From: Roseovarius nitratireducens
GTDB taxonomy: Bacteria; Pseudomonadota; Alphaproteobacteria; Rhodobacterales; Rhodobacteraceae
Direction of reading: 5' to 3'
Length of the DNA stretch: 64,000 nt
Assembly (NCBI RefSeq): GCF_002925845.1
Contig: NZ_PDNI01000058.1
Location: 1-64,000, forward strand
Numbering within the stretch: position 1 is the stretch's first letter; every line of letters starts with the position of its first letter. This document shows positions 48,423 through 57,795 of this stretch, in pieces. The notes under the pieces are model-generated. The model was not told the DNA's origin. It did not search any database and saw only the letters and a list, made by a program, of their open reading frames with translations. The position numbers and the translations under genes were made by a program.

Positions 48423-49856
48423 ATGCAGGCTGATCTCAACGTCATCCTCCCGGAAATCGTGCTCGCGGTCTATGCGATGGCGGCACTCCTGGGGGCGGTC
48501 TATACCGGGCGCGACCGGCTCGCGGTGCCGCTCGTCTGGGCGACGGCGGGGCTGATGGCGCTGCTTGCCATCTGGATCGGGATGGGCGGCGCGGGCACGC
48601 GCACGGGTTTTGGCGGCATGATCAACGATGACGGTTTCGCCCGTTTCGCCAAGGTGACGATCCTGCTGGCGGCGGCGGCGGTGCTGGTATTGGGACAGGA
48701 TTACATGGCCCGCCGCGGTATCCTGCGGTTCGAGTATCCGCTGCTGATCGCGCTGTCGGTCGTGGGCATGATGGTGATGGTGAGCGCGGGCGACCTGATG
48801 GCGCTCTACATGGGGCTGGAGCTGCAATCGCTGGCGCTCTACGTGGTGGCGTCTATGCGGCGCGACAGCATCAAGTCCACCGAGGCGGGGCTCAAGTATT
48901 TCGTGCTGGGCGCACTGTCGTCGGGTCTGCTGCTGTTCGGCGCATCCCTGACTTACGGCTTTGCTGGAACGACGCTGTTTTCCGGCATCCTTGCGGCGGC
49001 GGACGGGCAGGCGCCCGTGGGTCTGCTCATCGGGCTGGTGCTGGTGATCTCGGGGCTGGCGTTCAAGGTCTCGGCGGTGCCGTTTCACATGTGGACGCCC
49101 GACGTCTACGAGGGTGCGCCGACGCCGATCACCGCCTTCTTCGCCACCGCCCCCAAGGTGGCGGCACTGGGCCTCTTCGCCCGCGTGGTGCACGACGCGT
49201 TCGGCGGCGTGGTGGGCGACTGGCAACAGGTGCTGGCGGCGCTCAGCCTCCTGTCGATGTTCCTCGGCGCGGTGGCGGCGATCGGGCAGACCGATATCAA
49301 GCGGCTGATGGCCTATTCCTCGATCGCGCATATGGGCTATGCGCTGATGGGGCTGGCCTCTGGCACGGCGTTCGGCGTGCAGGCGATGCTGGTCTACGTG
49401 GCCATCTACGTGGCGATGAATGTCGGCACCTTTGCCTTCATCCTCAGCATGGAGCGCGGCGGCCAGCCGGTGACCGATATCCGCAGCCTCAACATGTATT
49501 CGCGGGCCGAGCCGGGACGCGCGCTGGCGATGTTGATCCTCCTGTTCAGCCTCGCGGGCGTGCCACCGCTGCTGGGCTTCTTCGGCAAGCTCTACGTGCT
49601 ACGCGCGGCCTACGAGGGTGGGCTCGCGTGGCTCGCGGTTGCGGGCGTGATCGCCAGCGTCATCGGCGCCTTCTACTACCTGCGCATCGTGTTCTACATG
49701 TATTTCGGCGAGGAGGGCGAGGCGCTCGAGACCGGGCGCTCGCCGGTGCAATGGGGGTTCCTCATGGCCTCGGCGGCGGTGATGGTTTTCGGCATCGTCA
49801 ACATGTTCGGCATCGAGACGATGGCGCAGGCGGCGGCGGCGACCCTTGTGCACTAG
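48423..49856 (+). CDS. nuoN: NADH-quinone oxidoreductase subunit N
   Basis: A 477-residue antiporter-like subunit. The TM5 Glu lies in [18 protein letters not shown] near 130, the TM7 Lys in [29 protein letters not shown] near 213-240, and [16 protein letters not shown] near 300 completes the family pattern. It is the last nuo gene. The stop lies about 10 bases before a dispersed repeat that provides the start codon of birA. Confidence 0.98.
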   Translation: MQADLNVILPEIVLAVYAMAALLGAVYTGRDRLAVPLVWATAGLMALLAIWIGMGGAGTRTGFGGMINDDGFARFAKVTILLAAAAVLVLGQDYMARRGILRFEYPLLIALSVVGMMVMVSAGDLMALYMGLELQSLALYVVASMRRDSIKSTEAGLKYFVLGALSSGLLLFGASLTYGFAGTTLFSGILAAADGQAPVGLLIGLVLVISGLAFKVSAVPFHMWTPDVYEGAPTPITAFFATAPKVAALGLFARVVHDAFGGVVGDWQQVLAALSLLSMFLGAVAAIGQTDIKRLMAYSSIAHMGYALMGLASGTAFGVQAMLVYVAIYVAMNVGTFAFILSMERGGQPVTDIRSLNMYSRAEPGRALAMLILLFSLAGVPPLLGFFGKLYVLRAAYEGGLAWLAVAGVIASVIGAFYYLRIVFYMYFGEEGEALETGRSPVQWGFLMASAAVMVFGIVNMFGIETMAQAAAATLVH

Positions 49857-49865
49857 GCAAAGCGA

Positions 49866-49906
49866 CGCCTCCGGCGGGGATATTTCGGGCAAGATGAAGC
49901 CGGGGG
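49866..49906 (+). repeat. Dispersed short repeat, copy overlapping the birA start
   Basis: CGCCTCCGGCGGGGATATTT followed by CGGGCAAGATGAAGCCGGGGG. It shares ATATTT...GGCAAGATGAAGC with the copies at 12941 and (partly) 27103. The ATG inside it is the best start codon for birA. Confidence 0.6.
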
Positions 49907-50652
49907 CGGGCTGGCCCGAGGGCTATGGACGGCGCGTGCTGGCACGGGTGGACAGCACCAATGCCGAGGCCGCGCGCCGCGCCGCCACGCTTGCCGGGCC
50001 GGAATGGATCCTCGCGCTGGAACAGACGGCGGCACGCGGGCGGCGGGGCAGGGCGTGGGCGAACCCGCCGGGCAATTTCGCGGCGACGCTGGCGATGCGC
50101 CCGTCCGAGAGCCCCGACCGCGTGGCGCTGCGCTCCTTCGTGGCGGCGCTGGCGCTTTACGACGCGCTGGCGGCGGCGACCGGGCGGGTGGACGGGCTGG
50201 CGCTCAAATGGCCCAATGACGTGCTGCTGAACGGCGGCAAGCTGGCGGGTATCCTGCTGGAGAGCGCGGGGGCAGGGGGAGGGCTCAGCCATTTCGCCAT
50301 CGGCATCGGCGTGAACCTCGTGGCCGCACCCGGTATGGCAGAGGTCGAGCCCGGCGCGGCGCGGCCCGTGTCGCTCTTGTCCGAGACGGGGGTGGCGATC
50401 GAGCCGGAGGCATTTCTCGACCTGCTCGCGCCCGCCTACGCGCGCCACGAGGCGCAATTCGTTACCTACGGATTTGCCCCCATTCGCACGGCCTGGCTTG
50501 CGCGGGCGGCAAAACTGGGCGAAACCATCGTGGCGCGCACGACGCGCGACAGCCATGAGGGGCGGTTCGAGACTGTGGACGAGGCCGGAAATCTCGTTCT
50601 CGTCACCGCAAAGGGCCGCACCAGCATCGCCGCGGCCGAGGTGTTTTTCTGA
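49894..50652 (+). CDS. birA: Biotin--[acetyl-CoA-carboxylase] ligase (catalytic-type BirA)
   Basis: A 252-residue enzyme that attaches biotin to carboxylase carrier proteins, which would include MccA in this window. The biotin and ATP sites are STNAEAARRA near 19, ARGRRGRAWANPPGNF near 45, and KWPNDVLLNGGKLAGILLE near 103. The N-terminal DNA-binding HTH of E. coli BirA is absent, so it cannot act as a repressor. The ATG at 49894 lies in a dispersed repeat; the open frame continues 16 codons upstream to a TTG without family similarity. It follows nuoN, as in related genomes. Confidence 0.92.
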   Translation: MKPGAGWPEGYGRRVLARVDSTNAEAARRAATLAGPEWILALEQTAARGRRGRAWANPPGNFAATLAMRPSESPDRVALRSFVAALALYDALAAATGRVDGLALKWPNDVLLNGGKLAGILLESAGAGGGLSHFAIGIGVNLVAAPGMAEVEPGAARPVSLLSETGVAIEPEAFLDLLAPAYARHEAQFVTYGFAPIRTAWLARAAKLGETIVARTTRDSHEGRFETVDEAGNLVLVTAKGRTSIAAAEVFF

Positions 50653-50666
50653 ACAGAGGGATCGGG

Positions 50667-51437
50667 ATGCTTCTGGCGATAGATTGCGGCAATACCAACA
50701 CGGTGTTTTCCATCTGGGACGGCACGCGGTTCCTGTGCACGCTGCGCACCGCCACCGAGCATCAGCGCACGGCCGATCAGTACTTCGTCTGGTTCTCCAC
50801 CCTGCTCGCGCATCACGGCATCCGTGCGGACATCACCGATGTCATCATCTCGTCGACCGTGCCGCGGGTGGTGTTCAACCTGCGGGTCTTTTCCGACCGC
50901 TATTTCGGCTGCCGCCCGCTGGTCGTGGGTAAGCCCGAGTGCCGCCTGCCGGTGGACGTGCGCGTCGATCCCGGCACGCAGGTGGGCCCCGATCGGCTGG
51001 TCAACACGGTGGCGGGCCATGACCTCTACGGCGGCGACCTCATCATCGTGGATTTCGGCACCGCCACCACCTTCGACGTGGTGGCGCGCGACGGCGCCTA
51101 TATCGGTGGCGTGATCGCGCCGGGGGTAAACCTGTCGCTGCAGGCGCTGCACGAGGCGGCGGCGGCGCTGCCGCATATCGACGTGACCAAGCCCGACCGG
51201 GTGATCGGGACCAACACCGTCGACTGCATGCAATCTGGTATCTTCTGGGGTTATGTCGGCCTCATAAACGGGATATGCGAGCGCATAAAGGCCGAGCGCG
51301 GCCGCGCCATGAAGGTGATCGGAACCGGGGGGCTGGCCCCGCTTTTCCAGCAAGGCGATGCCGCGTTCGACGGCGTCGAGGATGATTTGACGATGCACGG
51401 GCTGACCGTGATACACAGCTATAACAAGGAGGGCTGA
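50667..51437 (+). CDS. coaX: Type III pantothenate kinase
   Basis: A 256-residue ASKHA-fold kinase for the first step of CoA synthesis. The phosphate loop is AIDCGNTNTVFS at residue 4. STVPRVV near 57, DFGTATTFDVV near 127, GGVIAPGVNLS near 148 and the adenosine motif GTGGLAPLF near 217 follow. It lies 14 bases after birA and six bases before the RNase J gene. This type needs potassium or ammonium and is not inhibited by CoA. Confidence 0.96.
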   Translation: MLLAIDCGNTNTVFSIWDGTRFLCTLRTATEHQRTADQYFVWFSTLLAHHGIRADITDVIISSTVPRVVFNLRVFSDRYFGCRPLVVGKPECRLPVDVRVDPGTQVGPDRLVNTVAGHDLYGGDLIIVDFGTATTFDVVARDGAYIGGVIAPGVNLSLQALHEAAAALPHIDVTKPDRVIGTNTVDCMQSGIFWGYVGLINGICERIKAERGRAMKVIGTGGLAPLFQQGDAAFDGVEDDLTMHGLTVIHSYNKEG

Positions 51438-51443
51438 CGGCCC

Positions 51444-53111
51444 ATGAGCAGCGAAAGACTTATTTACCTGCCCCTCGGGGGGGCGGGCGAGATTGGTATG
51501 AACGCCTATGTCTACGGCTACGGCAAACCGGGCAAGGAGCGCCTGATTCTCGTCGATCTGGGCCTGACCTTCCCGGACATGGATACCACGCCCGGTGTCG
51601 ACCTGATCCTGCCGGACATCACCTGGCTGGCCGAGCGGCGCGACCGGCTGGAGGCGGTGTTCATCACCCATGCCCACGAGGATCACGTCGGCGCAGTGGC
51701 GCATTACTACGAGCGGCTCGGCGCGCCCATCCATGCCCGCGTCTTCACCGCCAACATCGCGCGCGCCAAGATGGCCGAGCATGGCCACCCCGACAAGGCG
51801 GTGCGCGTGGTCTCGCCCTGGCCCGAGACGGTGACGGCGGGGCCGTTTACCGTGGGTTTTGCCCCGATCTCGCATTCCATTCCCGAAAGCTCGGGGCTGG
51901 TGATCGACACGCCCGAGGGGCGGCTGGTGCATACCGGCGATTTCAAGATCGACCTCGACCCAGTGGTGGGCGAACCCTTCGACCGCGAGATGTGGGAAGA
52001 CATCGGCGCGAATGGAATTAAGGCGCTGATCTGCGACTCGACCAACGTCCTGAGCGCGCATGAGGGGCGCTCGGAGAGCAGCGTGGGCGACCCGATCACC
52101 GAGCTTGTCGAGGGCAGCAAGGGCATGGTCGTGGCCACCACCTTCGCCAGCAATGTGGCGCGGGTAAAGACGCTCGCCGAGGCCGGCATCCGCGCCGGGC
52201 GCTCGGTCTGCCTTATGGGCCGCGCGATGAACCGCATGGTCGAGGCGGGAAAGGAGACCGGCGTGCTCACCGGCTTTCCCGCCACCATCCCGCCAGAGGA
52301 GGCGAGCAAGCTCCCCCGCGAGAGCGTGATGCTGATCGTCACCGGCAGCCAGGGCGAGCGCCGCGCCGCCAGCGCGCAGCTTGCCAATGGCAAGTATAAC
52401 GGGATCACCATGAAGGAGGGCGACACGTTCCTGTTCTCCTCCAAGACCATCCCCGGCAACGAGCGCGGTGTGATCCGCATCATCAACCAGTTCTCCGAGC
52501 AGGGCGTGGACGTGATCGAGGGCGACGACCGCTATCACGTCTCGGGCCATGCCAACCGGCCCGATCTCGACGCGATGCACAAGATCCTCAAGCCGCAAAT
52601 CCTGATCCCCATGCATGGCGAGCATCGCCACCTGCGCGAGCATGTGAAGCTCGCCAAATCCAACCGGATCAAGGGGGTGGTGGCCGTCAACGGCATGATG
52701 ATCGACCTTGGCGGCAATGCCCCCAAGGTCGCCGAATACGTCGAGACCGGGCGCACCTATCTCGATGGCACGGTCAAGATCGGGGCGATGGACGGCATCG
52801 TGCGCGACCGCATTCGCATGGCGCTCAACGGCCACGTCATGATCAACGTCATCATCGACGAGGACGACGCGCCGCTGGGCGATCCCTGGGTCGAGATCAT
52901 GGGCCTCCCCGAGACCGGGCGTTCGCGCGCGCCGCTCGTCGATGTGCTAGAGGAGGACCTCGCGCAGTTCATGGGACGCGCGGGCGACAAGACGCTGGCC
53001 GATGACGACAAGCTCGAGCAGGGGCTGCGCCGTGTCGCCCGGCAAAGCGCGCAGACCGAGATCGGCAAGCGCCCCGAGGTGACGGTGGTCATCAGCCGCC
53101 TGACCGAGTGA
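51444..53111 (+). CDS. rnj: Ribonuclease J
   Basis: A 555-residue metallo-beta-lactamase/beta-CASP ribonuclease with 5'-3' exonuclease and endonuclease activity, used for rRNA and mRNA processing in alphaproteobacteria. The zinc motif is HAHEDHVGAV near 75. CDSTNVLSAHEGRSE near 197 and the beta-CASP segment follow, with the late His motif in PMHGEHRHLREH near 390. A C-terminal domain ends VVISRLTE. AAGGAGGG lies upstream. It is grouped with birA and coaX downstream of nuo. Confidence 0.96.
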   Translation: MSSERLIYLPLGGAGEIGMNAYVYGYGKPGKERLILVDLGLTFPDMDTTPGVDLILPDITWLAERRDRLEAVFITHAHEDHVGAVAHYYERLGAPIHARVFTANIARAKMAEHGHPDKAVRVVSPWPETVTAGPFTVGFAPISHSIPESSGLVIDTPEGRLVHTGDFKIDLDPVVGEPFDREMWEDIGANGIKALICDSTNVLSAHEGRSESSVGDPITELVEGSKGMVVATTFASNVARVKTLAEAGIRAGRSVCLMGRAMNRMVEAGKETGVLTGFPATIPPEEASKLPRESVMLIVTGSQGERRAASAQLANGKYNGITMKEGDTFLFSSKTIPGNERGVIRIINQFSEQGVDVIEGDDRYHVSGHANRPDLDAMHKILKPQILIPMHGEHRHLREHVKLAKSNRIKGVVAVNGMMIDLGGNAPKVAEYVETGRTYLDGTVKIGAMDGIVRDRIRMALNGHVMINVIIDEDDAPLGDPWVEIMGLPETGRSRAPLVDVLEEDLAQFMGRAGDKTLADDDKLEQGLRRVARQSAQTEIGKRPEVTVVISRLTE

Positions 53112-53122
53112 GGAGGGGGCCG

Positions 53123-53635
53123 ATGCGAATCGCCTGCATCATGACCGAGGGGGCCGGCCGCACCGACCGGCTGCTCCATGATTTCGCAACCCGCGCGGCG
53201 GCGCGGGGGCTGCGGCTCTGCGGCACCGTGCAGGTCAACACCGATTGCGGACCTGACCGGCCCTGCGACATGGATGTGCGCGTGCTGCCCGACGGGCCGG
53301 TGATCCGCATCTCGCAAAGCCTCGGCGCAGGTGCGCGCGGCTGCCGGCTCGACCCCGAGGCGCTGGAACAGGCGGTGACCGCGGCCGAGGCGCGTCTGGC
53401 CGCGGGGGCCGATCTGGTGATCGTCAACAAGTTCGGCAAGCACGAGGCCGATGGCCGCGGCTTTCGCGCGCTCATCGCCGAGGCGGTGGCGGCGGGCGTG
53501 CCGGTCATCATGGGCGTCAACGCCCTCAACGCGCCCCGCCTGGCCGAGTTTCTGGGCACCGATCCCGACCGGCTCGACCCCGCGCCCGCCGCGCTCGACG
53601 CGTGGCTGGAGCAGGGCAGCGCCGACAAGAGGTGA
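53123..53635 (+). CDS. DUF2478 protein (possible molybdate-related NTP-binding protein)
   Basis: A 170-residue protein of the DUF2478 family. The N terminus IACIMTEGAGRTDRLLHDFA resembles a nucleotide-binding loop, and the centre has DLVIVNKFGKHEADGRGFR near 100. Family members often sit beside molybdate ABC transporter genes, but none is present here. AGGAGGGGG supports the ATG at 53123 over an earlier GTG. It is the last plus-strand gene of the rnj set and convergent with the desaturase gene. Confidence 0.82.
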   Translation: MRIACIMTEGAGRTDRLLHDFATRAAARGLRLCGTVQVNTDCGPDRPCDMDVRVLPDGPVIRISQSLGAGARGCRLDPEALEQAVTAAEARLAAGADLVIVNKFGKHEADGRGFRALIAEAVAAGVPVIMGVNALNAPRLAEFLGTDPDRLDPAPAALDAWLEQGSADKR

Positions 53636-53688
53636 CGTCGCAGCCCTGAACGGATCTGCAAGGTCGCGCGCCGCGTCTGAAGGCGGCG

Positions 53689-54708
53689 CTATCTGGCCGC
53701 CATAGTCTCTGCCGACGTGGTGCGCGCGCTTGGGAACGGCACCAGCCGCCCCCGATCCTCGTCCCACAGCTTGAGCGTGAAGCTGCGCAGCGCTTCGCGC
53801 CAGTGGATCGGTGCGTGGCTTTGCAGGTGCGCGGGCAGGTCGCGCTGGCAGCGGCGCAGGTTGTAAGAGGGGATCGCGGGGTTGTAGTGGTGCAGGTCGT
53901 GATAGGCGATGTTTCCGGTCCCCAGATCCCACCACCAGCCCAGATCGAGCGAGCTTGAGCCCACCAGCGTGGCCTTGCGGAAATCGAGATCGGGTTTACG
54001 ATCCCAGTAAGTTTCCTCGAAATTGTGCTGGAGATAGACAAGGAACACGCCGATCATGCCCCCCAGCATCGAGGCGGCGAACCACACCGCCACCCCCGCG
54101 AGGCCCAGCCCCGCCCAGATCGCCAGCAGCAGCCCGGCGATCATCAGGTTGTGCACGATCACCCCCGCAGCCCCCACGTCAGAGGTGTTGCGCGGCCAGC
54201 GATAGGCGATGAAATAGGTGAGAAACGCGCCCGCCGGCAGCATCAGCGCCGGGTTGCGGTAAAGCCGGTAGCGCAGCCGGGTCCAGCGGTCGGCCTCGGT
54301 CCACTCGCGCAGGGTCATGGTGTGGATCTCGGTGGTCTCGCGGTGGTCGAGATTGCCGAGATAGGCGTGGTGCATGTCGTGATTGTATTGCATCACCCGG
54401 TAGGGCGTGAAGGAAAATACCGACAGCAGATAACCGGCGAGATCGTTAACGCCCCGCGTGGCAAACAGCGAACGGTGTCCGCAATCGTGCTGCAACACGT
54501 AGAGCCGCACCGAGGCAAAGGCGAGCACGATCACCGCCGCGACGGCCACCAGCCACATCCCCGCGCCCCACGCCCACGCCCCGGCCACCAGCGCCGCGCC
54601 ATAGGTGGCGAGCGTGGCCAGCAGCGACAGCGCGCCGCGCACATCGCTCTTCTTCGTGTAGGGCTTGAGAAAGGCGCGCATCTCTGCGGTCAGGTCGGTC
54701 GCGGTCAT
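53689..54708 (-). CDS. Membrane fatty acid desaturase
   Basis: A 339-residue integral membrane di-iron desaturase. The three His boxes are HDCGHRS near 89, HDMHHAYLG near 124, and YHDLHHYNPAIP near 275. Hydrophobic segments flank the boxes (about 38-80 and 178-235). It likely puts double bonds into membrane lipid acyl chains and may set membrane fluidity. GGAGGGG before the ATG at 54708 decides the start. Position specificity is unknown, and it stands alone. Confidence 0.9.
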   Translation of the reverse strand: MTATDLTAEMRAFLKPYTKKSDVRGALSLLATLATYGAALVAGAWAWGAGMWLVAVAAVIVLAFASVRLYVLQHDCGHRSLFATRGVNDLAGYLLSVFSFTPYRVMQYNHDMHHAYLGNLDHRETTEIHTMTLREWTEADRWTRLRYRLYRNPALMLPAGAFLTYFIAYRWPRNTSDVGAAGVIVHNLMIAGLLLAIWAGLGLAGVAVWFAASMLGGMIGVFLVYLQHNFEETYWDRKPDLDFRKATLVGSSSLDLGWWWDLGTGNIAYHDLHHYNPAIPSYNLRRCQRDLPAHLQSHAPIHWREALRSFTLKLWDEDRGRLVPFPSARTTSAETMAAR

Positions 54709-54796
54709 GGTCCCCTCCGTTCGTGGCGACACTAGCGAATTTGTCCTCGTCCCAAAATTGAACTTCCCGTGACGAAAAGCAAGACGCGCCCGGCGA

Positions 54797-55207
54797 TCAG
54801 GCCGCTTCGGTGGCGACGCCGCGGATACGCCCGATCATCGCGCGTAGCCCGTTGGAGCGCTGCGCCGACAGGTGCTCGTCGAGCCCCAGCCGCGCCAGTT
54901 CGGCCTGTGCATCGACCCGCGCCACCTCGTCGACCGGCAGCCCGTTATAGAGCGCGCGCAGCACCGCGATGAGGCCGCGCACGATCATCGCGTCGCTGTC
55001 GCCGTCAAAACGGAATTGCCTCTCCTCGATCTGCGGGTGCAGCCACACCTGGCTCGCGCAGCCATCGACCTTGGTCGCGGGCACCTTGAGCGCATCGTCG
55101 AGCGGCTCCATCCGGCGCCCGTAATCGATGACATAGCGATACCGGTCTTCCCAGTCCTCCAGGAAGTCGAAATCGCTCACGATCTCTTCGAATGCCTCGG
55201 TGGCCAT
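54797..55207 (-). CDS. sufE: SufE-family sulfur acceptor
   Basis: 136 residues. SufE takes persulfide sulfur from the cysteine desulfurase SufS for Fe-S cluster assembly. The acceptor Cys lies in VDGCASQVWL near 51. FDGDSDAMIVRGLIAVL near 70 and LGLDEHLSAQRSNGLRAM near 112 are standard. AGGAGA precedes the ATG. The suf operon itself is not in the window. It is divergent from the lipoprotein gene downstream. Confidence 0.93.
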   Translation of the reverse strand: MATEAFEEIVSDFDFLEDWEDRYRYVIDYGRRMEPLDDALKVPATKVDGCASQVWLHPQIEERQFRFDGDSDAMIVRGLIAVLRALYNGLPVDEVARVDAQAELARLGLDEHLSAQRSNGLRAMIGRIRGVATEAA

Positions 55208-55332
55208 GTGTGTCTCCTGTTCTCAACCTAGAGGTAGGCGCGCGCGTGGCAGAGGTCCAGCCCCCGCTTGCACCTTTTCAAGTCCGGCGCGATAGGGTAG
55301 GCGTGGGGCGGATTTTGACAGGGGTATCGGGC

Positions 55333-55869
55333 ATGGAACGGCGGGTTTTCCTTGGTTTGGCGGCGGCTGGCTTGCTGGCGGGCTGTGGCGGCTTTCGGGA
55401 GTCGCGGATCAACCCGCGCAACTGGTTCGGGCGCAGCCGGTCGCGTCGCCGCGAGGCCGCCACGGCCGAACCCGGCACCAACCCGCTCATCCCGGAACAG
55501 GAAGAGAGCGGCCTCTTCGATAGCCTCCGCAAGCGTGGAAAGGACGTCCCCTACGCCGGCACGCCCGTGGCCGAGATCAGCGCGCTCGAGGTCGAGCGCG
55601 CCACCGGCGGGGCGATCGTTCGGGTACGCGGGCTCGCCGCACAGCAGGATATCCACGATGTCCGCCTCATCCCCGGCACCCCCGACGCAGAGCCGGTGGA
55701 CGGCATTCTCGGCTACGAGCTGCGCGCGGTGCACCCCCCCCTGTCCACCGCCACGGAGCTTCGCCCGCGCGAGGTGCAGGCGGCGGTCTTCGTTTCCGAC
55801 AAGACGCTGGAAAGCGTGCGCGAAATCCGCGTGCGGGGGTTGCGCAACGAGCGCCTGAGCCGCCGCTGA
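55333..55869 (+). CDS. Predicted lipoprotein of unknown function
   Basis: 178 residues. The signal peptide has lipobox LLAGC (Cys at 18), followed by RINPRNWFGRSRSRR, a basic stretch. A Pro/Glu-rich spacer (about 42-62) precedes a compact C-terminal domain with EISALEVERATGGAIVRVRGLA near 84 and a terminal VREIRVRGLRNERLSRR. The NPRNWF element is familiar from uncharacterised Rhodobacteraceae proteins. No function can be assigned. The 323 bases after it hold a palindromic element but no gene. Confidence 0.7.
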   Translation: MERRVFLGLAAAGLLAGCGGFRESRINPRNWFGRSRSRRREAATAEPGTNPLIPEQEESGLFDSLRKRGKDVPYAGTPVAEISALEVERATGGAIVRVRGLAAQQDIHDVRLIPGTPDAEPVDGILGYELRAVHPPLSTATELRPREVQAAVFVSDKTLESVREIRVRGLRNERLSRR

Positions 55870-56015
55870 ACGGCTGTCTCGCCTGACGCGGGGTAACTGG
55901 TTCCAAGGCGCGGGCAGGCCCGGGCGCCGTTCGGAAAAGCCGGAAAAGAGGTCTGCTGCTGGCCTGTTCCTGCCGTTCGGTTCTTGGACCCGGCGCGGAT
56001 TCAAGGGCGAAGCCC

Positions 56016-56156
56016 GCCGCGCCATCGCCAGGCCGCCCCCCGGACTGGCGATTTGTCTAAGCTCGCGCACCGATTACAGGTTTTTCGGATTCGGCAGGCA
56101 TAAAGCGCCCTGAAAAACCGTCGGATCGCCAGCCCGCGGCCTGGCGATGGCGCGGC
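56016..56156. repeat. 141-bp palindromic element with 21-bp perfect terminal inverted repeats
   Basis: The ends, 56016-56036 and 56136-56156, are perfect reverse complements (GCCGCGCCATCGCCAGGCCGC and its complement). Inside, the 8-mer ATCGCCAG / CTGGCGAT occurs four times in alternating orientation (56024, 56045, 56125, 56141), giving a small hairpin in each arm. A third pair, GGTTTTTC (56079) and GAAAAACC (56112), closes the centre. The element has no ORF and fills much of the 323-base gap between the lipoprotein and NicO genes. A weaker GC-rich stem lies at 55907-55928. It may be a MITE- or REP-like element, a folded RNA, or a transcription barrier. Confidence 0.75.
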
Positions 56157-56192
56157 TCACGGCAATGTCCGCTCCAGGCCGTTCCCCACCCC

Positions 56193-57092
56193 TCAGAGCG
56201 TGGCGCGCATCAGGTGCAGCGACAGCGCCGCGATGACCATCCCGGCCCCGATCTCCAGCGCCGTCAGCGCGCGGCTAAGCCCGCGCCCCTCCGTCGAGGC
56301 GAGCCGCGCCAGCGCGCCCTCGCGCAGAGTGACCGAGGCGAGCGCCACCGCCACCGTCACGCTCGCGGTCCCCAGCCCCATCACCAGGGTGCCGAGGACG
56401 CCTGCCGTCCCGATCCCCATCCGCCAGGTGAGGATCAGCAGGAACAGCGCGCCGGTACAGGGCCGGATCGCCACCGCTCCGACCAGCAGTACCGCGTCGC
56501 GCCAGCCGCGCACCTGCGCGACCTCATCCACCGTCGGGCCGTGCCGGTGCCCACACTCGGCGCAGGCAAGATCGTGGGCATGAGCGTGGTCCCGCCGTCC
56601 CCGCCACCAGCGCCGCACCCCGCGCAGCGCCAGCCATGCCCCGACCAGCGCGATGGCGCCATAGCTTGCCGGGGCCATCCATTCTTCGGCCAAGCCCGTC
56701 ATCCGCTGGCGCGTCAGGTCGAAAACCAGCACCCCGGCATAGACCATCACCACCGCGCTCGCCGCCTGCGCGAGGCTCGATGCCAGCGCCAGCACCGACA
56801 GCCGCCATGCGCCGACCCGCGCGGCCATGCCGTAGCCGCCCAGCAGCACCTTGCCATGCCCCGGCCCCGCCGCGTGAAAGAACCCGTAGGCAAAACACAG
56901 CCCCATCAGCCCCGCCATCGCCCCCGGCTCGCCCGCGCGCAAGGCCCGCAGCAGTCGCGCCATCGCCTGCTGCGTCTCGGCCTGACCGGCGCGCGCCCAC
57001 TCGCCCAGCGCCGCCGACCCGCCAAACCCCCAGAGCCAGACCGCCCCCGCGCCCACCGCCAGCGCGGCGAGGCTCAGGAGGGCGCGCGGCAC
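56193..57092 (-). CDS. NicO/RcnA-family nickel/cobalt-type efflux membrane protein
   Basis: A 299-residue membrane protein with about six TM helices. It has the family motif [16 protein letters not shown] near 73 and [12 protein letters not shown] near 210. A His-rich cytoplasmic loop ([18 protein letters not shown], near 170) probably binds metal. It should export Ni, Co or another divalent ion. It begins at GTG inside the end of the DUF1007 gene (19-base overlap), so the two are cotranslated. The exact metal is unknown. Confidence 0.87.
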   Translation of the reverse strand: MPRALLSLAALAVGAGAVWLWGFGGSAALGEWARAGQAETQQAMARLLRALRAGEPGAMAGLMGLCFAYGFFHAAGPGHGKVLLGGYGMAARVGAWRLSVLALASSLAQAASAVVMVYAGVLVFDLTRQRMTGLAEEWMAPASYGAIALVGAWLALRGVRRWWRGRRDHAHAHDLACAECGHRHGPTVDEVAQVRGWRDAVLLVGAVAIRPCTGALFLLILTWRMGIGTAGVLGTLVMGLGTASVTVAVALASVTLREGALARLASTEGRGLSRALTALEIGAGMVIAALSLHLMRATL

Positions 57093-57715
57093 GAGATCAC
57101 CATGATGTCCGAGAACAGGTTGCCCACTTCGACGCCGTCATACTGCTCTTCGGCGCTCAGTTCGGCCACCATGTTGCGAAACGCCTGCTGGCTCTCGTCG
57201 AGATCGGGCTCGGTGATGGCATAGGCGCAAGCGTCGGGCAGCATCACCGGACCGGCGAGGGTGTAATCCACGAAATAGGTTGGGTCATAGGGTTCCACAC
57301 GCAGCCCGTCGGCCTCGATCGGGCCGAAGCCGCGCCTGTGGGTGGCGACGATACGGCCCGCCTCCATGCGCACACCGGTGGGCACCGGGTGGTCGAGCGC
57401 GATCTTCTCGTCGCCCGCGTGGATATAGAGATCGCCCTCGAACCCCTCGGGCCATTCCTCCAGGTCGAACCCCTTGAGCCGCGCCAGTTCGGCGTCGGTC
57501 AACTGCCCGTCGCCATCGGGATCGAGCCCCATGTCCGAGAGGATCAGGAGCGAGAAGAAATCGTCGTAACTCCACGTCACTTCGACACCGGTGAGGCGGC
57601 CCTGCGCGTCGCTTTCGAAGCGCAGCGCCACATCGACGAAAACATGCGGATGCCCGCCCGCGCTCGTGGCGGCGAGGATCAGGGCGGCGGCGGGGGCAAG
57701 GGCGCGGGGGATCAT
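57074..57715 (-). CDS. DUF1007 periplasmic protein (metal export partner)
   Basis: 213 residues. A signal peptide (about 1-19, ending SAGG) is followed by [12 protein letters not shown], whose His pair could bind metal at the mature N terminus. [14 protein letters not shown] near 65 looks like an EF-hand loop. DUF1007 proteins are usually paired with NicO/RcnA-type permeases, as here, and may deliver or sense metal. The ATG at 57715 places the signal peptide correctly; the frame extends 35 codons further upstream without support. Confidence 0.85.
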   Translation of the reverse strand: MIPRALAPAAALILAATSAGGHPHVFVDVALRFESDAQGRLTGVEVTWSYDDFFSLLILSDMGLDPDGDGQLTDAELARLKGFDLEEWPEGFEGDLYIHAGDEKIALDHPVPTGVRMEAGRIVATHRRGFGPIEADGLRVEPYDPTYFVDYTLAGPVMLPDACAYAITEPDLDESQQAFRNMVAELSAEEQYDGVEVGNLFSDIMVISCRAPS

Positions 57716-57795
57716 GCGCAGGGTTCTACGGCATTGGCCGGCCTGCCCGCAAGCGCCACGCTCCCGCGCCATCGGCTGGTCCCCGCCTGCATCGT

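Noticed and set aside
53681-53701. GGCGGC...GCCGCC stem between the DUF2478 and desaturase genes
   Set aside because: A six-pair stem overlapping the desaturase end without a T-tract; common by chance at this GC content.
55228-56070. Minus-strand frame across the lipoprotein gene and part of the palindromic element
   Set aside because: It overlaps a gene with a clear lipobox and ends in repeat DNA; composition is shadow-like.
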